NCBI RefSeq assembly: GCF_026723825.1
Contig: NZ_CP113519.1
Location: 3,596,001-3,660,000, forward strand
Reading direction: 5' to 3'
From: Pseudomonas sp. GOM7
Lineage (GTDB): Bacteria > Pseudomonadota > Gammaproteobacteria > Pseudomonadales > Pseudomonadaceae
Length of the DNA stretch: 64,000 nt
A program made the translations under genes and the position numbers. This document shows, piece after piece, positions 25,317-34,500 of this stretch. Below the pieces are notes generated by a model. The model made no database searches, was not told the DNA's origin, and was given only the letters and a program-made list of their open reading frames with translations. Position 1 is the stretch's first letter. Every line of letters starts with the position of its first letter.

Positions 25317-25331
25317 TGATAACGAGTCTCA
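25317..25331 (+). promoter_or_regulatory. Candidate Fur box upstream of fhuF
   Basis: TGATAACGAGTCTCA matches the 7-1-7 Fur inverted repeat (TGATAAT-N-ATTATCA) in about 11 of 14 arm positions, 88 bp before the fhuF start. It is distinct from the mbtH box about 90 bp away, so the two divergent units may be controlled separately. Confidence 0.55.
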
Positions 25332-25418
25332 CCAGCAAATATCAAGCATGGCTCAGATAACCCTTTCCCCTCTCGCCCCACCTCCAACGCTGCCTTGCGG
25401 CGGCAACGAGCGCCTCTG

Positions 25419-26144
25419 ATGATCGCCAGTCTTGCCCCGCTGTTCAGCGGCCCGCTGGCGGCCTATGGGGAAAACCTGCAGCTAGCCAGTGATCAACAGC
25501 AGACAGTTGCCGGCTCGCAACTGTTTCAGCCGGACTATTTCGCCGCGTTCATTGGTGACCTGGCAGCCCGCCATGGCACAGACGATCTGCTGGCGCTGAC
25601 CTCCATCTGGTCGAAATGGTATTTCTGCTTCCTGGCCCCCACCGTAGCGGCCAGCTTGCTCTTGCAGCGCGAACTGCCTATCGCCCTGAGCGATATCGGC
25701 GTCGCCCTTTCGGCAGAAGGCAAACCGCTTGGCCTATGCCTGCCCCATGACGGCAGCAGTCTGTCGCCCTGCCCACCCTTCGAGCGCTTCAGTGCCTTGA
25801 TACAAGGGCATCTGGAACCGGTGATCGAGGTGATGGCCAGCGTCTCGAAAGCCTCGCCACGACTGTTCTGGAGCAACGCCGGCAACCTCTTTGAATCCGC
25901 CACGACGCAAATCGAACTGCATCCACTGGCAACGCCCGATTGCTCCGCCCCGGCCAGAGCCGTGCTGGAAAGCCGCCTGCGCCCCGATGGCCGACGCAAC
26001 CCGTTGTTCGCCCCGGTGTACTACAAGGACGTCGGCACCAGCGAACCGCGGCGGCTACGGCGCATCTGCTGCATTCGCTACCGCCTGCCCGGCGTCGACT
26101 ATTGCAGCAGTTGCCCGCTCGATCGCGACAAGACGCCCGAGTAA
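25419..26144 (+). CDS. fhuF: Ferric-siderophore reductase FhuF family
   Basis: The C-terminus holds the FhuF-type [2Fe-2S] ligand set CC-x10-C-x2-C (Cys217, Cys218, Cys229, Cys232 of 241). The upstream region has the FhuF-like LTSIWSKWYFCFLAPTVAASLL and SNAGNLFESA segments. FhuF proteins reduce Fe(III) in imported siderophores in the cytosol, which would release iron from the ligand made here. I start at ATG 25419; a TTG 24 bp earlier is possible. It is the only siderophore-biosynthesis-side gene on the plus strand, and it ends 4 bp from the convergent exporter stop. Confidence 0.9.
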   Translation: MIASLAPLFSGPLAAYGENLQLASDQQQTVAGSQLFQPDYFAAFIGDLAARHGTDDLLALTSIWSKWYFCFLAPTVAASLLLQRELPIALSDIGVALSAEGKPLGLCLPHDGSSLSPCPPFERFSALIQGHLEPVIEVMASVSKASPRLFWSNAGNLFESATTQIELHPLATPDCSAPARAVLESRLRPDGRRNPLFAPVYYKDVGTSEPRRLRRICCIRYRLPGVDYCSSCPLDRDKTPE

Positions 26145-26148
26145 CCCA

Positions 26149-27792
26149 CTACCTGACCAACTGGAAAGGGCTCTCGCTGCTGCGGTCATAGTCCACCAAC
26201 TGACCGTAGTCGAGCCGGTAGATGCGATCGGCCACGTCGAAGTAGCGGTCATCGTGACTGATGGCGATGACCGTCTTGCCCGCAGCCTGCAACTCGGGCA
26301 GCAGCTCGTGGTAGAAGACGTGACGGAACACCGGATCCTGGTCCGCCGCCCATTCGTCGAGCAGCAGCACTTCGCGCCCTTCCATCATCAACAACAGCAG
26401 GGCCAGGCGCTTGCGCTGCCCCTGGGACAGCGCCGTGGTGGACAGGCGCCCCTCCACGAACTGCACCTTGTGCGCCAACCCCAGGCGTTGCAGGTAATGC
26501 TCGACCCGCTCCTCCAGCCCATCGAGCTGGCCGTTCTCACCGAGCACATCGGCGAACAGATAGAAGTCGGCGAAGATCGCCGCGAAATGCTCACGGTGCC
26601 ACTCGCTGTGCGCGGCCTCCAGCGTCACGCCATTGAGCGTGACCGTCCCTTCGCTGGGCTGGTAGAGCCCGGTCAGCAACTTGGCCAGGGTCGACTTGCC
26701 GCTGCCATTGCCGCCAACGATGAAGATCAGCTCGCCACGGCGAACATGCAGATCGATGGGTCCTAGCTGGAAGGCGAACTCGTCGCTCTGCCCGGGGTAG
26801 CGGTATTGCACCTTGCTCAGGCGCAGCTCACGGAAAGGCTCGGCGGCCTTGGCCGGCAGGGTGAATTGCACCGTCTCGCCCAGGGCCAGGTCATCGATGG
26901 CCTGCAAGGCGACATGGCCGCGGATCACCGCCGGCACGGCATCGAGGATCATCGAGATCGGCGTGCGCAGGAACATGATCGCCAGCACGTAGCCCACCAC
27001 CACCTGCTGGCTCAGCATCCCGAGGCCCTGGCCGAGGAAGAACAGCGTGCCGATCAGCAGGAACACCAGCAGCGAGGTCCAGTTCAGGTTGATCGCCCAC
27101 AGGGTATCGGCGCGTACCGAGGCCTGCAGAGAATCGCGGGCGATAGGCTCCAGGCGCTGGTTGTACAGCAGTTGCCGACGCTCGCGGCTCAAGGCCAGTT
27201 CGCAGCGGCCGCTGATGGTCGCCTCGAACTGCTCGGTCAAGCGGTCATCCTGCTGCCGCACCTGCTGCATCAGGCGCTTGACCTTGCGCCCGAGCAGCAC
27301 GTCGAGCGCCACGCCGAAGGCGATCACCGCCAGGGTCAGGGCGAAGAACGGCAGGCTCAGCCAGGCCATGTAGGCCAGGCCAGCCAGCAGCAGCAGGCCG
27401 TTGTACAGGGAGATCGGCAGTTGCTTGAAGGCCGTGGCCACGGTGGTCACGTCCTTGGTCAGAGCGTTGTAGATGCGCGGGCTGCCCAGCCGCTCGATGC
27501 GCTCCAGTGCTGTGCCCAGCACCTTGCCCACCAGGCGCAGGCGCAACTGATAGACCAGGCGATGGCCGATCTGCACCAGCAGCCACTGGGCCAGGGTGCC
27601 GCTGACGAACAGCAGCAACAGCAGGCCGGCGAACAGCGCCAGCGCCTGGCTCAGGTCATCCAGCCCCTGCTCCAGGCTGCGGTTGATATAGCCGATCAGG
27701 CCGATGCTGCAGGCCGCACTCAAAGCACTGCACAGCACCGCCAGGAAAATGCGCCAGCGCGCATCAATCAGCAGCTCCTTCAATAACATCAT
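26149..27792 (-). CDS. Cyclic-peptide/siderophore ABC exporter (PvdE/SyrD-like)
   Basis: A fused half-transporter of 547 residues, almost the size of PvdE. About six membrane segments (1-300) are followed by an ATPase with Walker A IVGGNGSGKSTL, signature ALSQGQRKRLALL, Walker B EVLLLDEWAADQDP and switch His in AISHDDRYF. The unusual LLLDEWAADQDPVFR Walker B region is typical of the PvdE/SyrD branch. ATG 27792 overlaps the NRPS-D stop (TGATG), so any longer upstream frame is an artefact. By analogy with PvdE it moves the precursor peptide across the inner membrane. It is last gene of the NRPS operon. Confidence 0.93.
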   Translation of the reverse strand: MMLLKELLIDARWRIFLAVLCSALSAACSIGLIGYINRSLEQGLDDLSQALALFAGLLLLLFVSGTLAQWLLVQIGHRLVYQLRLRLVGKVLGTALERIERLGSPRIYNALTKDVTTVATAFKQLPISLYNGLLLLAGLAYMAWLSLPFFALTLAVIAFGVALDVLLGRKVKRLMQQVRQQDDRLTEQFEATISGRCELALSRERRQLLYNQRLEPIARDSLQASVRADTLWAINLNWTSLLVFLLIGTLFFLGQGLGMLSQQVVVGYVLAIMFLRTPISMILDAVPAVIRGHVALQAIDDLALGETVQFTLPAKAAEPFRELRLSKVQYRYPGQSDEFAFQLGPIDLHVRRGELIFIVGGNGSGKSTLAKLLTGLYQPSEGTVTLNGVTLEAAHSEWHREHFAAIFADFYLFADVLGENGQLDGLEERVEHYLQRLGLAHKVQFVEGRLSTTALSQGQRKRLALLLLMMEGREVLLLDEWAADQDPVFRHVFYHELLPELQAAGKTVIAISHDDRYFDVADRIYRLDYGQLVDYDRSSESPFQLVR

Positions 27793-30700
27793 CAGTTCGA
27801 TACCCTCTCGGCTCGGTGTTGCGGCGTAATGCTCGGCGCCAGCAAGGACAACAGCTCCGCACTCAGGCGCGGCTCGGCAAGGATCGCATGATGGCCGACA
27901 TCCAGGCTCCGATAATGCAGCGCCTTGCGCGTGTGCGCCTGCCAGGCGGCACGCAGGTCGCCGTGGGCATTGCTGCGCCACAACCAGATGGGCACGTCGA
28001 CCATCGGTAGAGCCTGTTCGTACAGGCGCGTCTTGATCGTCCGGTAGCGCACCATCGCGGCCTGCAACTCGGCCTCGGCACCCTCCCATTGCAGATGCTC
28101 GCGCACTTCGGCGTCGGCCAGCAGGCGGGCCACCCCCTCGGCATAATCGCAATCGACCAGTTGCCGGGCCAGCCGCTCGCGCAAGGTATCGCCAAGCGGC
28201 CGCGCACGGCTGCCACACAGGAACACCAGGTCGGCGAGCAACTGCCCCCCCTCGTCGCCATCACCCGCCAGGCTGCGCTGCGAATCATGATCCACCACCG
28301 CCAGGGCCTGGACGTTGAAGCCTGCGGCCTGCAGATGCGCCGTCAACAGCAGCGCCAGGCGCGACGCCAGACACCAGCCAAGCAGCACCAGCGGGCGCTG
28401 CTTGAGCGACTCGGGAATGCTCTGCACATAGCGCTGCAGCAGCGCGTCCAGATCCCTGCTTTGCCAACCCTCTTCAAATGCCGCCAGGCCATAAACGGCC
28501 TGGTTTTCGCCCAGTTGCGCCAGCAACGGTCGGTAGTCTTTCAGGTGACCATCCGCGCCATGTACCAGAAGCAAGGCTGGTGCATCACCGGCCACCTCGT
28601 TCAGCACCTGCCAGCCCTCGCTGCTCGCGCCCTGGTCGAGGCTATACACCAGTTCGCGCACGGTCTGCCGCTCGAACAGCAGATTGGTTGGCGGGTTGAG
28701 CCCCAGTTGCTCGCGAATCAGCGCTACCACCTTGATCGCCGCGAGGGAATGCCCACCCATGGCGAAGAAGTTGTCGGTCACGCCGAGATCCTCGACACCC
28801 AGCACACGGCACCAGATTTCCAGCACTGCCCCCTCCAGTTCGCCGACCGGGGCCACCCGCGCGCCCTGCATGCGCTGCCGGGCACGCGCCAGCAGCGCCT
28901 GACGATCCAGCTTGCCATTGCTGTTCAGCGGCAGGGCTTTCAAGGCGAAGATGCCGGCGGGCAGCATGTAGTCCGGCAGTTGTTGGGCCAGGTCATCGCG
29001 CAGCAGGTTCGCTGCCCGACTCTGCCCCTCCTCCTCCACGATGAAGGCCAGCAGGCGTTCGCCATCGAGCAGCACCGCCGCCTGTTGCACGCCCGGCAGG
29101 TCACGTAGTGCCTGTTCGACCTCCGCCAGTTCCAGACGGAAACCGCGAATCTTCACCTGCTGATCATTGCGCCCGAGGATGCGCAAGGCGCCATCGGCCT
29201 GGCGCAACGCCAGATCACCGGTGCGATACAGGCGCGCGCCGGACAGCGGGTCCTGGCCGAATGCCGAGCTACCGACATTGCCCAGGTAGCCACGGCCGAC
29301 ACTCGCCCCGGCCACGCACAGCTCGCCCGCCTGCCCGCAGGGCACGGGGCGCTGTTGTTCGTCGAGCAGGTAGATGCGGTTGTTGCCGAGCACCTGGTTC
29401 AGGGCCGTGCCGCTCGCCCCCTGCTCGATATCGATGGCGCGCCAGAGCACGCCGACCGTGGTTTCGCTCGGCCCGTAGTGGTTGTACAGGCGGCAGCCAG
29501 CTGCTGCCTGTACAAGGCGCGCCAGCAGGCTCTCACCCACCGATTCGCCGCCAAGCACCAGTACCTGACGGGGCAGCACGCCCTCCAGCGGATGCTCGCC
29601 GATCAAGGCTTCCAGGTGCGACGGAACGATCTTCAGCACATCCAGCGGATGCTCGCGCAGCTCCTCGGCGAAGGCCTGTGCATCGGTGACGCTGGCCTGG
29701 CTCAGCAGGTGCACGCAGCCGCCCTGCAACCAGGCCGGGTACAGCACGGTGTTGCCCAGGTCGGCGAGCAGCGAGGACACCAGCCCGTAGTGAGCACCGG
29801 CCGGCAAATCCAGGGCATGGGTGATCTGGCTCGCATAGTGGCGTAGCTGCCCCTGCTCGATCTGCACGCCCTTGGGCTTGCCGCTGGTTCCCGAGGTGTA
29901 GAGCACATAGGCCAGGTGCTGCGGCGCGCTGGCTACAGGCGCCGCGAGTGGCGCAGCGCTGCTGGCCTGCGACCAGGCCAGGCTGGGCACCTCGCAGGCC
30001 ATTGTCAGCTCATCCAGATACAGCACAAGCGCTGGTCTGGCATCGTCAAGAATGCTGGCCAGGCGTAGCGGTGGCAGCGCCGGATCCAGCGGCAGGTAGG
30101 CCGCACCGGCCTTGAAGCAGGCCAGCATGGCCACCAGCATCTGCGCGCCGCGCGGCAGCAGCAGCGCCACCACCTGATCCGGGCCAACGCCGGCCTGCTG
30201 CAGGCTGCCGGCCACCCGCTCGCTCAGCTCGTCCAGCTCCGCGTAAGACAGCACCCACCGACCATCGCGCAGCGCCGGGCTGTGCGGCTGGTTGCGCGCA
30301 TGGGCACGGAAGCGCTCGACGATATCCATGTCCGCTGGTAGCTCTCCGCCAGTCGCCACCGGCTGCGCCTCTTCCGCCAGCAAGGTATCCAGGCTGTCCA
30401 GCGGCGCTTGCGGTGCCTGCAGCAGCTGGCCGAGCCAATGCGCGTAGCGGCGCAGCAGGAGTTGCATCTGCTCACGGCGATACAGCCCGGTGTCGTACAC
30501 CAGCGCCAACTGGCCCTGGCCGGACTCATCCAGCAGCCAGTGCAGTTGCAGCTCCACCGGTGTGTCGAACGACAGGGCCTGCAGCGCCGGTACCTCGGCC
30601 AGATGCTGCACGCGCAGCCCGGCCTGATAGCTGGCGCGCCACTCCGGCAGCAGCTCGGCCTGGCCGAGGTACTCCTGCCAGAGCACGGCGTTTTCCAGTT

Positions 30701-31574
30701 GCCGGGCCAGTTGCCGGGCCAGGCTGACCCAACTGGCGTGCTCGGACAGATGCACCTGCATGGGCAGGGTCTGCTCGAACAGCCCGTAGGCGCCCTGCAG
30801 CTCTTCATAATCGTCGCGCGGATCGTGCTGCAGGCCCAGTTGCGCATGGCGCTGACCGTTGAGACGGCCAAGCAAGGCACCCCAGGCCGCCAGGGCGAGC
30901 GGCTCGACGGCCAGCGCCTCGCCCTCGGCCAGTGCTTGCACGGCCGAACGCAATGCAGGATCGAGCGCCTGCTGCACGCAACCACGGGCACCGCTGGCCA
31001 TGCCATAGCGTTCGATCAGGCGCAGCCCCGGCACCTCCTGCAGGGTCAGGTTGCGCCAGAACTGCACGCCCTGCTCGGCGTCCTCGTCCAGTTGCAGGCC
31101 GGCGATCCACTCGGCGTAGTCGCCGTACTGCATCGGCTCGGTCTGCTGTGTCGCGCCCTGCCCCAGCAGCTCACGGCGCAGTTGCTCTAGGCTGCGCAGA
31201 TCCAGCGAGTAGGCTGGCACTGCCAGCCATAGCTGTTCGTCGCGCCACCAGGCCAGCAGGTCGGGTTGCTGCGCCTGGCACCTGGCCTGGGCCTCGCGCT
31301 GCCAGGTAGCCGCATCGACACCGGCATCCGCCTGGTGCCAGTCAAAACGCAGCTCGCCTGGCTCGGCCACGCGCTGGCGCAGGCCAGTGGCGCCGAGCGG
31401 GCGCTGGTAGTGCAGGCGCAGCGCCTCATGGCTGTTCAGCAGCTCACGCAGACGTTGTTCGACCCGCTGCGGGGCAACGCCGGCGAGCGTCATGCGCACC
31501 CAGCGATACGCCTGCGGGTTGGCCTCGGCCAGTTGCTTCTGGGCCGGGGAAAGAGGCAGACCAAGATCCATCAT
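27792..31574 (-). CDS. NRPS-D: degenerate C - A(Asp) - T - thioesterase (termination module)
   Basis: A 1,260-residue terminal NRPS. The N-terminal condensation-like domain (about 5-400) lacks the HHxxxDG motif: the aligned position reads PAYSLDL (120-126), so it cannot condense and may be an interface-type domain. The A domain (about 430-905: YTSGTSGKPKG, NHYGPSETT, YRTGD, NGKLDR) gives the code D-L-T-K-V-G-H-V-G(K), which is aspartate. The T domain is DNFFAMGGHSLAAIKV. The thioesterase (about 1,010-1,260) has GWCLAS, i.e. Cys1068 instead of Ser as nucleophile, with Asp1095 and His1229 as probable partners. It starts 4 bp inside the NRPS-C end, with GGAG upstream. Condensation onto this module must come from the C-terminal C domain of NRPS-C. 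Confidence 0.92.
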   Translation of the reverse strand: MMDLGLPLSPAQKQLAEANPQAYRWVRMTLAGVAPQRVEQRLRELLNSHEALRLHYQRPLGATGLRQRVAEPGELRFDWHQADAGVDAATWQREAQARCQAQQPDLLAWWRDEQLWLAVPAYSLDLRSLEQLRRELLGQGATQQTEPMQYGDYAEWIAGLQLDEDAEQGVQFWRNLTLQEVPGLRLIERYGMASGARGCVQQALDPALRSAVQALAEGEALAVEPLALAAWGALLGRLNGQRHAQLGLQHDPRDDYEELQGAYGLFEQTLPMQVHLSEHASWVSLARQLARQLENAVLWQEYLGQAELLPEWRASYQAGLRVQHLAEVPALQALSFDTPVELQLHWLLDESGQGQLALVYDTGLYRREQMQLLLRRYAHWLGQLLQAPQAPLDSLDTLLAEEAQPVATGGELPADMDIVERFRAHARNQPHSPALRDGRWVLSYAELDELSERVAGSLQQAGVGPDQVVALLLPRGAQMLVAMLACFKAGAAYLPLDPALPPLRLASILDDARPALVLYLDELTMACEVPSLAWSQASSAAPLAAPVASAPQHLAYVLYTSGTSGKPKGVQIEQGQLRHYASQITHALDLPAGAHYGLVSSLLADLGNTVLYPAWLQGGCVHLLSQASVTDAQAFAEELREHPLDVLKIVPSHLEALIGEHPLEGVLPRQVLVLGGESVGESLLARLVQAAAGCRLYNHYGPSETTVGVLWRAIDIEQGASGTALNQVLGNNRIYLLDEQQRPVPCGQAGELCVAGASVGRGYLGNVGSSAFGQDPLSGARLYRTGDLALRQADGALRILGRNDQQVKIRGFRLELAEVEQALRDLPGVQQAAVLLDGERLLAFIVEEEGQSRAANLLRDDLAQQLPDYMLPAGIFALKALPLNSNGKLDRQALLARARQRMQGARVAPVGELEGAVLEIWCRVLGVEDLGVTDNFFAMGGHSLAAIKVVALIREQLGLNPPTNLLFERQTVRELVYSLDQGASSEGWQVLNEVAGDAPALLLVHGADGHLKDYRPLLAQLGENQAVYGLAAFEEGWQSRDLDALLQRYVQSIPESLKQRPLVLLGWCLASRLALLLTAHLQAAGFNVQALAVVDHDSQRSLAGDGDEGGQLLADLVFLCGSRARPLGDTLRERLARQLVDCDYAEGVARLLADAEVREHLQWEGAEAELQAAMVRYRTIKTRLYEQALPMVDVPIWLWRSNAHGDLRAAWQAHTRKALHYRSLDVGHHAILAEPRLSAELLSLLAPSITPQHRAERVSN

Positions 31575-34500
31575 GGTGTCATCTCCAAAGCGTTTTCCTC
31601 AGGCGTAGCCGGTGCCGCCGCCACCTGATCGCGGCGGTAGATATCGCCCATGGCGACGACGATGCGTCGCTCGCCCTCGAAGGGGTCGCGGGCATGGGCG
31701 GCGAGCATGTTGTCGAGCATCACCACATCGCCGCGCTGCCAGTCGAAACGCACCGCGCAACGCTCGTAGGCGGCGTTGATCGCCTCGATGGCCGCCTCTT
31801 CCAGCTCGCTGCCATCACCGTAGAACACCTGCCGGGGCATGACGCTGTCGCGGCCCTTGAGGAATTGCTCACGGATATCGGCATCGAGAAACGCCGGGTG
31901 GTAGAGCTGAATCTGGTTGAAGAAGCTGGCATCGCCGGTCAGCGGATGGAGGATCACCGCCGGGCAGACCTGGCGCGTGTGCAGCTCGTTGGCGCCACGC
32001 CACTCGAACTCGATGCCACCCTCGCGGCAGATGCGCTCGGCCTCGGCACGCTCCTCGGTCTGGAAGAAGTGCTGCCAGCTGACGTCCAGGCTGGCGCTGA
32101 AGTTGCGCACGTACATCAACTGCTTGCGGCGCAGCTTGTCCTGCAGCCATGCCGGCAGCTCGCGGTACACCTCACGGCTGTCGACGATGGGCGTGGCCCC
32201 GCCGCTGGCAGCCGGCGTCTCGCAATAGAACCACTGCCGTCGCGGCCAGCGATGCTGGTGGGCGCTCTCGTTGTGGAACATGATCATGCGGTCTTTCGGG
32301 TAAGGCGTGGACTTGTAGATCTTCTTGCCACCCTCCTTCTTCGGCAGGTCGCCGTACTGGCCGTACAGCTCCGGGCACAAGGCCTGGCAGAACTGCTCGA
32401 AGTCCGCCGGGGTGGGCAGATCGAAGCCGCGGAAAAGAATCCCGCCGTGCTCGCGCAGCCAACCTTCCACCTGCTCACGATTGGCTTCGGCCCACACCGC
32501 TGGCGCCAGCTCGCGCTCGCGCAGTTGCACCAGCAAGGGGAAGTTGGAGCCGGCGCGCAGCGGCCGGGTTTCGATCGGTGTGGCAGCGGCAGCCGGGCCG
32601 TTCTGGCGCAGCTTGCCGAGCTTGCTCATCTTGCGTTGCATCGGGTTGTCCGTGGGGGTGGACATGGCAGCGGCTCCCTTGGAAGGCAGAGGTAAGGCAT
32701 CGATGGGGCTGTCCGGCGCCCCGAGGGCTGCGTCGAGCAGCGCCAGGAAGCTGTCGCGCAAACGCTCGATGGTGGCCGGGCGGAACAGGCTGGTGCGGTA
32801 CACCCAGCGCAGGCTGAGGGCATCGCCGTCGGCACTGGCGAACAGCGCCATGTCGAACTTGGAGTGTTGTTGCTCGCCGCTCAGCGGCGTCACCTCGAGG
32901 TTGCCGAGGCGGCGCGGCTGACGCGGCGTGTTGTCGAGCACGAAGAGGGTCTGCAGCAGCGGATGCTGGTTGGCCACGCGCGGCAGGTCGAGGCATTCCA
33001 CCACCTGCTCGAACGGCGTGTCCTGCCAGGCGAAGGCATCCAGGCAGACATCGCGCACCAAGGCCGCCTGCTCACGGAAGCTCAGTTCCGGTTGCACGCG
33101 GATGCGCAAGGCCAGCAGGTTGACGAAGAAGCCGATCAGCGCCTCGGTGGCCGGGTGTTCGCGGTTGGCCACGTCGGTGCCAATGACCAGATCGCGGCCC
33201 TGGGTTTCACGCTGCAACACGGCGGCATACACGGTCAGCAGCAGCATGAACAGCGACAGGCCGCTGTCACGCTGCAAGGCCTCCAGGCGCGCCAGCGTCG
33301 CCGCCGACAACTGGAAGTCCAATGCCGCACCACCGCTGCCATCGCGCTCGCCACGCTGGAAGTCGAACGGCAAGGGCACCTGGCTCGGTATGCCGGCCAG
33401 GGTACGTTGCCAGAACTGCTGGCCCTGGCGCTGACGGGCACGCAGCGCCGGCGAAACCTGCCAGGCGGCATAGTCGACGTACTGGATCGCCAGCTCGTGC
33501 TCCACGGGTGCCTGGCCCTGGCTATAGGCCTCGTAACCTTCCACCAGTTCAGCGATCAGCACCGAGCCGGACCAGCCGTCGGAGGCGATATGGTGCAGCA
33601 CCAGTTGCAGCACATGCTCCTGCTCGCCCAGGCGATAGAGCACCGCGCGCAGCGGCGCCTCGGCACTCAGGTCGAACGGGCGCGTGGCCAGCTCATGAGC
33701 CGCCTGGGCCCACCGGGTTTCACTGCTGCTCTCCACCTGCAGCGTCAGCGCCGACTGCGCATGGATACGCTGGCGCGCCTCGCCCTGCTGCTGATGGTAG
33801 GTAGTGCGCAGGATCGCATGGCGCCGTACCACGCGCTGCAAGGCACGCTGCAACGCCTCGACATCGAGCTGGCCACGCAGGCGCACGTTGCTGCTCATGT
33901 TGAAGCTGCTGTCGTCCGGCTGCAGTTGCTGCATCAGCCAGACCCGTTGCTGCGCAGGCGACAGCGGCTGATCGATGTACTGATCGACCCGCGCGATGCT
34001 CAATGTGGTCGGGTCGATGGCGGCGGCCTGGGTCTCCAGGCGCGCCGCCAGCTCCGTCAGCACGGGCGTCTCGAACAGCCAGCGCAACGGCACCTCGAAG
34101 CCCTGCTCGCGCAGCCGCGAACGCACCTGCGCGGCCATCAGCGAATGCCCGCCGAGCTGGAAGAAATGCCCGTCGAGCGGCACCTGCTCGAGCTGCAGCA
34201 CCTGCGCCCAGATCTCGCTCAGCAACGCCTCGCTGGCGCTTATCGGCCGCTGCACGCTACTTGCCGTGCGAGGCGCGTCGCTCATCTGCGGCAATTGCTT
34301 GCGATCCACCTTGCCGTTGCTGTTGAGCGGCAATGCGGCCAGCGCTTGCAGATGGGTCGGCAGCATATACACCGGCAGGCGTGCCTGCAGATGCTCACGC
34401 AGCTCGTCTGCGCTCGGCTCGGCGCCAGGATTGGCGACCCAGAACGCGGCCAGGTGCTCGCCCTGCACCGCCACCACCGCCTGGGCGACATCCGGGTGGC

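Noticed and set aside
27793..28218. N-terminal extension of the ABC exporter into NRPS-D
   Set aside because: The extra 142 codons are out-of-frame NRPS-D sequence. The start at 27792 overlaps the NRPS-D stop and gives the normal PvdE length.
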